DNA from: Effusibacillus consociatus
GTDB taxonomy: Bacteria; Bacillota; Bacilli; Tumebacillales; Effusibacillaceae
NCBI RefSeq assembly: GCF_042652925.1
Contig: NZ_JBHSHC010000157.1
Span: forward strand, 22,363 to 86,362
Length of the DNA stretch: 64,000 nt
Direction of reading: 5' to 3'
In this document: in pieces, positions 26,310 through 33,747 of the stretch
Layout: the number at the start of each line of letters is the position of its first letter
How positions within the stretch are numbered: the first letter of the stretch is position 1
Notes under the pieces: generated by a model
What the model saw: the letters and a program-made list of their open reading frames with translations, nothing else
What the model was told of the DNA's origin: nothing
The model's database searches: none
Program-made: the position numbers and the translations under genes

Positions 26310-26347
26310 TTAAACCCCTCCTGTTACTGTGTAACCCCGCCAGCCCG

Positions 26348-26467
26348 CTATATGTAGTTCCATGACGTGTTCGTAGACCGGTTAATTTTATACTGCAGCG
26401 TTGTTTCCGGTACTTTCACTCCATGTTTTGATGAAGTGCGGAACCTACCTCCTTCGTGTAAGGACAC
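26348..26467 (-). CDS. Small reading frame in the leader of the radical SAM operon
   Basis: This is an open frame of 39 codons (GTG at 26467) or 23 codons (GTG at 26419), ending 38 nt before the radical SAM gene. The encoded peptide is polar, with four Arg, three Lys and a C-terminal part ending STNTSWNYI. An AAGGAGG lies inside the longer frame but has no start codon at proper spacing; a GGAG touches the second GTG. A hairpin (CGTGT/ACACG) sits just before AAGGAGG. It could be a precursor peptide or a leader peptide, or an accident; the weak initiation signals keep confidence low. Confidence 0.2.
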   Translation of the reverse strand: MSLHEGGRFRTSSKHGVKVPETTLQYKINRSTNTSWNYI

Positions 26468-26533
26468 GATTGGTTAGTGACTAGATTTCAGAAAGTAAGT
26501 ATTTCTAATAAAGGAAAAATTTTCTACATAGAT

Positions 26534-26562
26534 TTTTTACCACAAATTTCTATTAACGTCAA
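26534..26562 (-). promoter_or_regulatory. Sigma-A-type promoter of the radical SAM operon
   Basis: On the minus strand TTGACG is followed after exactly 17 bp by TAAAAA in a very AT-rich setting. Transcription would start near 26527, leaving a leader of about 218 nt before the radical SAM gene. Confidence 0.65.
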
Positions 26563-26595
26563 CTGGTTTTTTAGTTTTTTATTTAAATTATATTA

Positions 26596-26629
26596 AAGTT
26601 TATTTGTTTATAGATGAAGTTTATTTGTT
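26596..26629. repeat. Tandem 13-bp direct repeat upstream of the promoter
   Basis: AAGTTTATTTGTT occurs at 26596-26608 and 26617-26629, a period of 21 bp (two helical turns), about 35-65 bp upstream of the -35 box. This is the pattern of a tandem regulator-binding site. Confidence 0.5.
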
Positions 26630-26643
26630 AACAAAAATAAATC

Positions 26644-26862
26644 TTGACAATTTGTAATCGAGTGGTTGTTCGGAATGGATGTGATAAAGCCAGGAGATAC
26701 ACCCTCGTCGTAAATCAACTGTCAGATCAGCTTGGGGGGCATACAAATACATTAAATAGGATATTTTTCCAACTAAAGGATGAGGAATTGTCTAGTTTAC
26801 AGAAGGGGCAGAGAACACTGCAAAAAATACTGAAACAGCCAGATCACATATATGCGTCCTAG
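26644..26862 (+). pseudogene. Possible remnant of a Crp/Fnr-type HTH domain
   Basis: A 72-codon frame contains VNQLSDQLGGHTNTLNRIF followed by a short wing-like segment (ELSSLQKGQRTL). This resembles the winged HTH of Crp/Fnr regulators, whose recognition helix reads like GGHTNTISRIF. The cyclic-nucleotide-type sensor domain is missing and there is no good ribosome site, so it is probably a decayed 3' fragment. The remaining bases from 26863 to 26935 hold nothing I recognise. Confidence 0.35.
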
Positions 26863-26938
26863 GCGGTTTATCCGGACTTAAAGGCTTTACCTCCTAAGAA
26901 AGTGATTCGCCTGCTCTATAATGGTGGGCTTATAAAAA

Positions 26939-26969
26939 AACCGACGGTCCGTCTCAGACAACGTCGGTT
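26939..26969. terminator. Terminator downstream of the NADPH dehydrogenase gene
   Basis: The stem AACCGACG/CGTCGGTT is followed by seven U residues on the minus strand and by AAAAAA on the other side. It can end transcription of the NamA-type gene and of anything arriving from the plus strand. Confidence 0.75.
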
Positions 26970-27000
26970 AAAAAATGTGCGTCACTTTCGCGGGAGCATT

Positions 27001-27048
27001 GTCCCACTCGGAATTCTCTTCAAAACTTTACGTCACTTTGATGGGCCT
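27001..27048. repeat. Decayed copy of the palindromic element
   Basis: It contains CCCACTCGGAATTCTCTTCAA and CACTTTGATGGGCC, matching in order the ACTCGGAATT and CTTCACTTT..TGGGG parts of copies 1-3 read in the opposite sense, but the left GGGGCCCC end is lost. A second CACTTT..CGGG end (26982-26994) lies just before it. Confidence 0.35.
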
Positions 27049-27051
27049 ATC

Positions 27052-28071
27052 TTAGTACCCCAATTTATAGACTCCCGGCATTTCCATCTCCACCCCGAGT
27101 GCCAAGGCGGCTGTTTTTGCCCAGTAGGGATCCTTCAGCAGTCCGCGCGCAATGGCCACCAGATCCGCACGTCCATGGCGGATTGCTTCCTCCGCCAACT
27201 GTGGACACTCCATGCGTCCCACCGTTATCACAGGGATACCGGCTTCTTTGCGGATCTTTTCGGCAAAAGCCAGCTGGTAACCAGGAAACTGTGGAGGTGC
27301 AACAGGAATGCTTCCTCCGGACGAGACGTCGATCATGTCGACGCCCGCTTCCTTAAACTGTTTACTCATTTCTGCCATCTCATCAAGACTGTATCCTTCT
27401 TCCGAATATTCGACGGCGGAGACTCTCATCAGGAGCGGCATGTCAGAGGGAATCTCCTCTTTGACTCTGTGAATGACCTCCATTGCAAACCGCATCCACT
27501 TTGCCGGGGTACCCCCGTATTCATCCACGCGCTGATTGGCAATAGGAGATAAAAATTCATTGATCAAATACCCGTGAGCTCCGTGAATTTCAACTGTATC
27601 AAATCCGGCTTGCACAGCCCTTCGGGCAGCCCGCCCAAACGCTTCGACTATTTCTTCGATCTCCTGGACAGTTAATTCTTTCGGAACACGGTATTTTTCT
27701 GAAAATGCGATTGCACTCGGAGCCACATTCGGTTCATCTGTCACTTCCGACTTCCGACCGGCATGGGCCAATTGGATCCCTATTTTTGCCCCGTAAGCAT
27801 GGCAAAAATCCACAATTCGCTTCAGTCCGGCAATGTGGTCATCGGAGAAAATCCCCACGTCACGGGAGGAAATCCGTCCACGGTTTTCGACTCCGGAAGC
27901 TTCCACCATGACAAATCCCACTCCCCCGACAGCCCGTGATCCGTAGTGCACATAATGCCAATCTGTGACGGTTCCGTCGGTATTCGCCTGATACTGACAC
28001 ATTGGGGACATCATCACGCGGTTCTTCAGCTGGAGCCCCTTTAACTCGAATGGATCAAATAACGTCGGCAT
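27052..28071 (-). CDS. namA: NADPH dehydrogenase / old yellow enzyme (YqjM/NamA type)
   Basis: This is an FMN-dependent ene-reductase of 339 aa that reduces activated C=C bonds of alpha,beta-unsaturated carbonyls. It begins LFDPFELKGLQLKNRVMMSPMCQY, the YqjM-type N-terminus whose Cys contacts the flavin, and carries QLAHAGRKS, the active-site HGAHGYLINEFLSP motif and the C-terminal GRADLVAIARGLLKDPYW. It appears monocistronic: a terminator follows and the ketopantoate-reductase gene upstream is 74 bp away. The physiological substrate is unknown; the YqjM family responds to oxidative and electrophile stress. Confidence 0.93.
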   Translation of the reverse strand: MPTLFDPFELKGLQLKNRVMMSPMCQYQANTDGTVTDWHYVHYGSRAVGGVGFVMVEASGVENRGRISSRDVGIFSDDHIAGLKRIVDFCHAYGAKIGIQLAHAGRKSEVTDEPNVAPSAIAFSEKYRVPKELTVQEIEEIVEAFGRAARRAVQAGFDTVEIHGAHGYLINEFLSPIANQRVDEYGGTPAKWMRFAMEVIHRVKEEIPSDMPLLMRVSAVEYSEEGYSLDEMAEMSKQFKEAGVDMIDVSSGGSIPVAPPQFPGYQLAFAEKIRKEAGIPVITVGRMECPQLAEEAIRHGRADLVAIARGLLKDPYWAKTAALALGVEMEMPGVYKLGY

Positions 28072-28145
28072 TTTCTTTGCCTCCCTGGAAGTTTGTTACA
28101 AGAACCATCGTACTCCTTTCAGGTGCTAACGTAAAGTGAGCTGGC

Positions 28146-29075
28146 TTACAGCATTCTAAAAACCCGCATTTTCTCAACAATCTGCCGGTTCACCGGTGTG
28201 TCGACAGACATCTCTTCCCCCAACCGAACAATGGCACCATTGAGGGAATCAATCTCGGTCCGTCTGCCTTTTTCAACATCCTGCAGCATGGAAGAACGGT
28301 TGTCGGCAGTGTCTGCAGCCACCTGAACCATGCGCTCGATTCCTTCCTCTGCCTCTTGTGGAGTTAAGACACCCAGGGCCACGGCCACATTCCCCGCTTC
28401 TTTGACCGCCGCCACCGCAATTTCCTTCAACTCCCCACGTTTTGCAATTTCTCCATTGGTCACCCTATAAATCGCCGTAATCGGGTTAATCCCGATATTC
28501 ACCAACGCCTTCTTCCACACTTCCTTCTGCATATCATATCCGATTCGCACATTCCATCCCGCTTCCGTAAAAATGGCCGACAGCTTGTGCGTAATAGGGT
28601 TCGTTTTGCGAAAGCCCCCCAGTACCAGTTCTCCCTCTCCTCTTTCGGCCACTTCACAATCAGAAACAGAAGTGGCGCCGTAAGTCGTCAGTCCCAGTAA
28701 AACAAACTGATCCCCAAGGATACGGGAAAGTGTGTCTCCGTTGCCAAGCCCATTTTGCATCGAGAGTACGAACGGAGTCCTGGCCAGAGACGCAACCTGT
28801 TTGGCAGCCGGCTCCGTATCAAAACTTTTTACCGTGAGTATCACCACGTCCGGATTATTTGCATGCATGTCCACTGCCGCTTTAACACGAAAGACGATCC
28901 GTTCCCCGTCGGTCCGTATCAGAACTAGCCCTTTTTCGTTCAGCTGTTGCGCCTGCTCCACTCGCCGTACAAGAAGGGTAGCATCCATGCCGGCTTGAAT
29001 GAATTTTGCCGCTGCCAGCTTTCCGATGGCTCCACCGCCCATGATGGTGATTCGAATGTTTTGATTGCCGCCCAT
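28146..29075 (-). CDS. 2-dehydropantoate 2-reductase family protein (ApbA/PanE)
   Basis: This NADPH-dependent reductase of about 309 aa has the N-terminal Rossmann motif ITIMGGGAIGKLAAAKF, the QNGLGN segment (about residues 105-110), a KALVNIGINPITAI helix with the catalytic Lys and a C-terminal domain with SSMLQDVEKGRRTEIDSLNG. PanE makes pantoate for coenzyme A, but many family members reduce other 2-oxo acids, and no panBCD genes lie nearby, so I do not name it panE. I use the ATG at 29075, 8 nt after GGGGG; a GTG three codons upstream is possible. Confidence 0.85.
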   Translation of the reverse strand: MGGNQNIRITIMGGGAIGKLAAAKFIQAGMDATLLVRRVEQAQQLNEKGLVLIRTDGERIVFRVKAAVDMHANNPDVVILTVKSFDTEPAAKQVASLARTPFVLSMQNGLGNGDTLSRILGDQFVLLGLTTYGATSVSDCEVAERGEGELVLGGFRKTNPITHKLSAIFTEAGWNVRIGYDMQKEVWKKALVNIGINPITAIYRVTNGEIAKRGELKEIAVAAVKEAGNVAVALGVLTPQEAEEGIERMVQVAADTADNRSSMLQDVEKGRRTEIDSLNGAIVRLGEEMSVDTPVNRQIVEKMRVFRML

Positions 29076-29160
29076 ATTCTCCACCCCCGCTTATACTTGT
29101 CATCTTACAAGAAAAAAACCACTTTTGGAAAAAAAGTGGTCCGTTTCTTATGTTTCATTG

Positions 29161-29820
29161 CTATCGGCTGCTTTTATGGGGATGTTTTAACCGAAATACT
29201 GCAATCAACATGGGCACCACTGCAATGACAAGCAGGATAGCCCAAACATATTTTCCCGCCATGTGAGACACCCCCGAATCTTCCGCCAGAATTCGTCCGG
29301 CGGTCCAGGCGAGGATCCCGGACCCGATTATCATCAACTGCGGGATACGATCCAATACCATGCTGATCCACACGCTAGCCACCAACATAAACAGCATGCT
29401 GATAAGAAGTCCGGAAGTAAGCAGCAGCAGATTGCCTTCGGCCATTCCCGCGATGGCCGCCACATTATCAACACTCATGGTCACATCCGCCAGCAGAATT
29501 GTCCCCGCTGCAGAAAGCAGAGAGCTTCCGCCTGACAAGGACATTTTCGGTTCCTCATTAACCGCCATTTTGATCGCAATTCCAACCAAAAGAAGTGCAC
29601 CCAACGCCCGTACAAACGGAACCGTCATTACTTCGGCGGCAACTCCCGTCAAGACCAAACGAATGATCAGAGCCCCGAAAACCCCCAACAGCATTGCCAA
29701 TTTCCGTTGACGCCGTGGAAGTCCTGACGTTGCCATTGCAATCAACAATGCATTGTCACCGGACAGCACAAGATTTACCAGAACGATCTCACTCAACTGA
29801 AGCCAGAACCCCTCCACCAC
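29161..29820 (-). CDS. TerC/YjbE-family integral membrane protein
   Basis: This is a 219-aa membrane protein with seven hydrophobic segments and the acidic in-membrane motifs NLVLSGDNALLIAMA and DVTMSVDNVAAIAGMA typical of TerC/YceF/YjbE. Members have been linked to manganese export that metalates exported proteins, and to tellurite resistance. The frame is open to 29961, but GTG at 29820 has GAGGGG 6 nt upstream and avoids overlap with the upstream ArsC-like gene. I looked for a yybP-ykoY manganese riboswitch upstream and saw none. Confidence 0.85.
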   Translation of the reverse strand: MVEGFWLQLSEIVLVNLVLSGDNALLIAMATSGLPRRQRKLAMLLGVFGALIIRLVLTGVAAEVMTVPFVRALGALLLVGIAIKMAVNEEPKMSLSGGSSLLSAAGTILLADVTMSVDNVAAIAGMAEGNLLLLTSGLLISMLFMLVASVWISMVLDRIPQLMIIGSGILAWTAGRILAEDSGVSHMAGKYVWAILLVIAVVPMLIAVFRLKHPHKSSR

Positions 29821-29902
29821 AATCGACCCCTCAATCGAATCTGTCTCTATTGAAGGTATGCAGCAGCCGGACAGGTATGACCTTTTCCTATGAACCCCGG
29901 TG

Positions 29903-30259
29903 CTAAGCCTCGTCGGCCCCGACCAACCTCCGGATACTGTCTGCGTCGAGCCCAATGACATACCCCTTGTCCGCCTTTACGATCGGCCGTTTAATCAGAG
30001 TCGGTTCGGTTGCAATCACAGCCGACAGTTGTTTTTCATCCATTGCAAGCAATTCCTCTTTCCGCTCTTTATAGACAGGAGAATTGGGGCGCAGCAATTC
30101 ATGAACCCTGATTCCAAGCGAACGGGCGATCTCCAGCACTTCCTCTTGATTCAACATCGATTCTGCCAAATTCCGCTCCGTATACGTAAAACCAGAAAGA
30201 ACCTCTCTGGTACCTTTGTTTTTGCTTCAAGTCGGATGGTACATCATCGTAATCGTCAT
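29903..30259 (-). CDS. ArsC/Spx-family protein with in-frame UGA at the catalytic Cys (candidate selenoprotein)
   Basis: Read through one UGA (30229-30227), the frame gives 118 aa, the usual ArsC/YusI length. It begins MTITMMYHPT-UGA-SKNKG, where the family has its redox Cys (as in HNPACGTSR of E. coli ArsC), and continues in frame with TERNLAE, LNQEEVLEIARSLGI, LLRPNSPVYKE and LIKRPIV. The ATG at 30259 has AGAGGTGA 8 nt upstream. Directly after the UGA a 9-bp hairpin (30211-30191) presents a GUU loop with the first loop G at the 25th nucleotide, a SECIS-like arrangement. The alternative is a nonsense mutation or a base-call error; a start at the TTG at 30169 would make only an inactive fragment. 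Confidence 0.6.
30191..30211 (-). promoter_or_regulatory. SECIS-like hairpin downstream of the UGA codon
   Basis: On the minus strand ACCAGAGAG pairs with CUUUCUGGU (eight Watson-Crick pairs and one G-U) around a GUU loop. The distance from the UGA, about 24 nt to the loop, is in the range reported for bacterial SECIS elements, which also favour a G at the start of the loop. No bulged U as in E. coli fdhF is obvious. Confidence 0.45.
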
Positions 30260-30304
30260 GAAATTCTTCACCTCTTCAAACATTTTCCTTTAGAGTACCA
30301 TAAG

Positions 30305-30323
30305 AAAAGCCCCGTGGGGGGCT
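30305..30323 (-). terminator. Terminator of the cobalamin operon
   Basis: The stem AGCCCC/GGGGCT has a 4-nt loop and is followed by UUUUCUU on the minus strand. It lies after sumT and 45 nt before the start of the ArsC-like gene, which could be reached by readthrough. Confidence 0.7.
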
Positions 30324-30352
30324 AAGGGCTAGGATCCGACAAAGGATGTTTT

Positions 30353-31096
30353 CTAAAACCAAGCCAATTTTTCATGCAGATCAACAACTTGCCCGATTAC
30401 GATCACAGCAGGATTTTTAAAGTTTTCCGCCGCGACTTGATCCACAATGTCGGACAATGTCCCTGCCAATGTTTTTTGACGGGCATAGGTTCCCCAGCGA
30501 ACCAGAGCAATTGGAGTTTCGGGACTTTTTCCTGCGGCGAGCAAATTCTCGACGATAAACGGTAAATTCCCAATCCCCATCAGAATAATCAAGGTTTCTG
30601 ACGATGAGCCAAACCGCTTCCAATCGATGGAGGACCCGTTTTTTTCGGGATTCTCACAACCTGTGATCACGGTAAATGAGGAGGCAACCCCACGGTACGT
30701 AACCGGAATTCCGGCATAAGCAGGGACTGCGATCGCGGAAGTGATTCCCGGTATGATTTCATATTCGATCCCATGTTCCGCCAAGACTGCCGCCTCCTCA
30801 CCGCCGCGGCCAAATACAAACGGATCCCCTCCCTTTAGACGGGTGACCGTTTTTCCCTGCAACGCATAACGCACGAGAAGCTGATTGATTTCTTCCTGAC
30901 GCAGAGTATGGTTGTCGGGGAATTTGCCCGCAAAGATCAGTTCCGCATTTGCAGGGGCGTACTTTAACAGTTCAGGAGACACCAGCCGATCGTAGATGAT
31001 GACATCCGCACACTGAATGGTTTCCAGCCCCCGCACCGTGATCAGTTTCGGATCACCGGGACCTGCTCCGGTTATATAGACTTTTCCTTTCCCCAT
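30353..31096 (-). CDS. cobA: Uroporphyrinogen-III C-methyltransferase SumT/CobA
   Basis: This SAM-dependent enzyme of 247 aa methylates uroporphyrinogen III at C2 and C7 to precorrin-2, the entry to cobalamin and sirohaem. It shows GKVYITGAGPGDPKLIT at the N-terminus, VIYDRLVSPELL, RLKGGDPFVFGRGGEEA and PGITSAIAVPAYAGIPVTYR. The ATG at 31096, with GGAGAGGGG upstream, is preferred over an open frame to 31153. It is the last gene of the cbi operon. It lacks the fused CysG oxidase/ferrochelatase domains. Confidence 0.95.
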   Translation of the reverse strand: MGKGKVYITGAGPGDPKLITVRGLETIQCADVIIYDRLVSPELLKYAPANAELIFAGKFPDNHTLRQEEINQLLVRYALQGKTVTRLKGGDPFVFGRGGEEAAVLAEHGIEYEIIPGITSAIAVPAYAGIPVTYRGVASSFTVITGCENPEKNGSSIDWKRFGSSSETLIILMGIGNLPFIVENLLAAGKSPETPIALVRWGTYARQKTLAGTLSDIVDQVAAENFKNPAVIVIGQVVDLHEKLAWF

Positions 31097-31140
31097 TCCG
31101 CTTCCCCTCTCCGCTCGTCTAGTCTTGTAAAAAGATCCAA

Positions 31141-32793
31141 TCAGTCCCCGCAAACCGGTTCAATCGTTGTGACAGGCACGGAATGATCCCACCGGAATCC
31201 TGCCACTTCCCCCTGCCGCTTCAGAAATTTGTGGAATCTTTCTTTCGGATGGGCATTCCGCTTATACTCTTCCACAATTTCTCTCACCATTCCGACCACT
31301 TCTTCAGGAGGAATTCCTTCCGCCACTTTTTGACCGGGATGCGGGGCGCATCCACCGCGTTTCCCACCCAAATAGAGCTCAAAGAAACCCCGGCGGTAAA
31401 CCACTCCGATATCCTCCATTACCGCGCCGTAGCAAGCCATTGCACACCCGTTAAAGCCTATTTTCAATTCGTTTGGCATCTCTTCCCCGTGCAGCAGCTC
31501 ATGAAGTTCTTCCGCGTAAGGAACCCCCTCCGTTTTCTCCCCTTCACAGAAGTCGCACGCCACGATGTGGGCCTTTAAACCTGTAGGTGAGATCAACAGC
31601 CCCATCGCAAGCAAATGTGGGGTGACCTCTTCCGGATCTCCTCCGGGAATCTTTAAGATCATTTCATGACTCGGCGTATAAGTGATGCTGCCGGTCTCCC
31701 CCACTAATTCTGCAATACCCATCAGTTGGGCCGAGGTAAAGTTTTTGTTCGCCACTCCCGGTGAAACAGCGATCTCCAACACCGGAAGATGTTGAGGGTG
31801 AACAGGGTTGACCGCAGCAGCAGCCATCGTCGGTACAGAAACAGATCCTTTTTCATACGTCTGCCCGGCATCCCTGGGAAGAGGACTGGTTACAAGAGAC
31901 TGAACCTGAGTGGTTCTCGCCTCAATCGACCGGACCTGCTCCCCTTGCGATTCCATGTTGACCGGAACGGTTGCATCAAGCGACCATGGGCTTGGCATCA
32001 AGCCCCGCGGTTGCCCTTCCAACCGCCCCCCTTCCCTGGAAAGCGTATATTTGCGCTGATAGCCACGAGGAGTAACTATTAAATCATGGTAGTTGATCGT
32101 CGAAGAATTTCCGATAATCACAGTGGTTAACATGCCGATGTCATAATTCAGCATGTCTTCCAACGTAGTCACCACAACGTTCTGCGCTTCTCGAAACGCG
32201 CTTTTCACCAGTCCTACAGGAGTCTTGGGGGAGCGGTATTTTAGCAGAATCTTTTGTGTCTCAACGATTTGGCGCGTGCGTCTTCCGCTCCTTGGGTTAT
32301 ACAAGACTACGACGAAATCGCCCATTCCGGCCGCTTCCACCCGTTTGGCAATCACTTCCCAGGGAGTCAGCAAGTCAGACAGGGAGATTGACACAAAGTC
32401 ATGCATCAAAGGCGCACCTAACAGAGAGGCACAAGATGCAAGTGCCGGAACCCCCGGTACAACCTCGACTTCCGGATTATCGCCAGGTTTCCACCCTTGC
32501 TCGATCAGCACTTCATAGACAAGACCGGCCATCCCGTAAATCCCCGATTCTCCCGACGAGATTACAGCGACAGTACGCCCCTCTTTTGCCTGCTTCACCG
32601 CTTCTTGCGCCCGCGAAACTTCTTCAGTCATTCCGGTTCGCACAATTTGTTTATCGGAAATCAAACCGCTGACAATATCGACATACGTCTTGTACCCGAT
32701 CACCATTTCACTTTGTTCAATCGCGAATCTGGCCCGTTCGGTCATCTGCTCGTAAGCGCCCGGCCCGAAACCTACGACAAAAACCTTCCCCAT
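31141..32793 (-). CDS. cbiH60: CbiH60-type precorrin-3B C17-methyltransferase with Fe-S nitrite-reductase-like domain
   Basis: This is a 550-aa two-domain protein. The N-terminal domain (about 1-245) is a CbiH/CobJ methyltransferase (VVGFGPGAYEQMTERA, VISSGESGIYGMAG, VVPGVPALASCASLLGAPLMHDF, VVLYNPRSGRR). A linker of about 80 residues leads to a C-terminal sulfite/nitrite-reductase-like domain with Cys residues in VACDFCEG and NGCAMACYGAV, suited to a [4Fe-4S] cluster. In B. megaterium the equivalent CbiH60 carries out ring contraction of the cobalt-corrin. It lies between cbiX and sumT. Confidence 0.92.
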   Translation of the reverse strand: MGKVFVVGFGPGAYEQMTERARFAIEQSEMVIGYKTYVDIVSGLISDKQIVRTGMTEEVSRAQEAVKQAKEGRTVAVISSGESGIYGMAGLVYEVLIEQGWKPGDNPEVEVVPGVPALASCASLLGAPLMHDFVSISLSDLLTPWEVIAKRVEAAGMGDFVVVLYNPRSGRRTRQIVETQKILLKYRSPKTPVGLVKSAFREAQNVVVTTLEDMLNYDIGMLTTVIIGNSSTINYHDLIVTPRGYQRKYTLSREGGRLEGQPRGLMPSPWSLDATVPVNMESQGEQVRSIEARTTQVQSLVTSPLPRDAGQTYEKGSVSVPTMAAAAVNPVHPQHLPVLEIAVSPGVANKNFTSAQLMGIAELVGETGSITYTPSHEMILKIPGGDPEEVTPHLLAMGLLISPTGLKAHIVACDFCEGEKTEGVPYAEELHELLHGEEMPNELKIGFNGCAMACYGAVMEDIGVVYRRGFFELYLGGKRGGCAPHPGQKVAEGIPPEEVVGMVREIVEEYKRNAHPKERFHKFLKRQGEVAGFRWDHSVPVTTIEPVCGD

Positions 32794-32817
32794 GGCTCTC
32801 CCTCCTCTCTGTTCCGA

Positions 32818-33747
32818 TCAGATCTTCTCCTTAAACACAACTGAATCTTGATGGTCATGATGCTCATCCTGGTGTCCATGATCATGGTGGTGCACGTGAT
32901 CATGCCCTTCATGATCGTGGTGGTGGTCATCATGGTGATGATCATGGTGGTGGAGTGCCTCCAGGCGATATTTGCACATGTCGCAATTCATCCTGGCCTC
33001 GCCGTGGTCAACTTCCTCAATCCGATCGATCACAATGTCAACCAGTTTGGGGTGATAACCGAAATAATGTGCCAGAGAAAACGTGACATTTGCAAATTCG
33101 CGGGAAAGTTCCTCCAGCATCGTTTCCATTCGCTTGATGAGAACACCGGTGAACAGAAAATACGGCAAAACAATCACGTGGGAACTTCCCGTTCTTGCCG
33201 CACGCAAAATACCCGTTGGAAAATCCGGGTAGGTCACACCGATAAAACAATTTTCCACGTTCGCGACCCCTGTCCGTTCCCACAGAATTCGAGCTAGTTT
33301 ATAGAGATCCCCGTTCGCATCCGCATCACTCGAACCGCGACCGACCAGCAGGATGGTGGTATCCTGACGATCCTGACCTTCATGTTCCGCCTGCCGCAGC
33401 CTTTCCTCCAAGATGTGAAGCACTTCTTCATGCAAACCTAAGTGGCGTCCATACTGAATCTGCATTTGGGGATGTCGCTGTCTCGCTTCGTCCAAAATAT
33501 GCGGGATTTCCACTTTCACATGACCGGCAGCGAGCAGGATCACCGGCACAGCCGTAATATGAACAATCCCTTCCGCCGCAAGACGATCAATCGTTTCTCC
33601 GATTGTCGGGTGGGCCAATTCCAGATAGGCGAATTCAAGCCTTGCATCGTTCTTCTTCTCCCGGATCCGCTCCACAAAGGACTCAAACTGCCGATTGCCT
33701 TCCGCATCCCGGCTGCCGTGACCAATAAGCAGTACAACTTCCTGCAC
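32818..33747 (-). CDS. cbiX: Sirohydrochlorin cobaltochelatase CbiX (long form, His-rich tail)
   Basis: The enzyme inserts cobalt into sirohydrochlorin at the start of the anaerobic route. At 309 aa it has two chelatase half domains (LIGHGSRDAEGNRQF with one catalytic His; LVGRGSSDADANGD in the second half, where the equivalent residue is Arg), a MNCDMC motif matching the MXCXXC that holds an Fe-S cluster in B. megaterium CbiX, and a tail of about 35 residues made mostly of His and Asp, probably a cobalt store. The GTG at 33747 has AGGAGG 7 nt upstream and overlaps cbiA by 1 nt. Confidence 0.95.
   Translation of the reverse strand: MQEVVLLIGHGSRDAEGNRQFESFVERIREKKNDARLEFAYLELAHPTIGETIDRLAAEGIVHITAVPVILLAAGHVKVEIPHILDEARQRHPQMQIQYGRHLGLHEEVLHILEERLRQAEHEGQDRQDTTILLVGRGSSDADANGDLYKLARILWERTGVANVENCFIGVTYPDFPTGILRAARTGSSHVIVLPYFLFTGVLIKRMETMLEELSREFANVTFSLAHYFGYHPKLVDIVIDRIEEVDHGEARMNCDMCKYRLEALHHHDHHHDDHHHDHEGHDHVHHHDHGHQDEHHDHQDSVVFKEKI

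Noticed and set aside
29820..30169. Possible manganese (yybP-ykoY) riboswitch before the TerC-like gene
   Set aside because: None of the conserved internal-loop blocks could be placed; the region is mostly coding for the ArsC-like protein.
29903..30169. ArsC-like gene as a short 88-aa protein starting at TTG 30169
   Set aside because: That start lacks a ribosome site and the conserved family sequence continues upstream through the UGA to a well-initiated ATG.
31141..32793. Frameshift or assembly fusion between cbiH and a nitrite-reductase gene
   Set aside because: The two-domain layout is known from the CbiH60 protein of B. megaterium and the domains are joined by a normal linker.
32848..33297. 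Met/Val-rich plus-strand frame of 149 codons
   Set aside because: It is the antisense image of the polyhistidine tail of CbiX; His codons read backwards give Met and Val.
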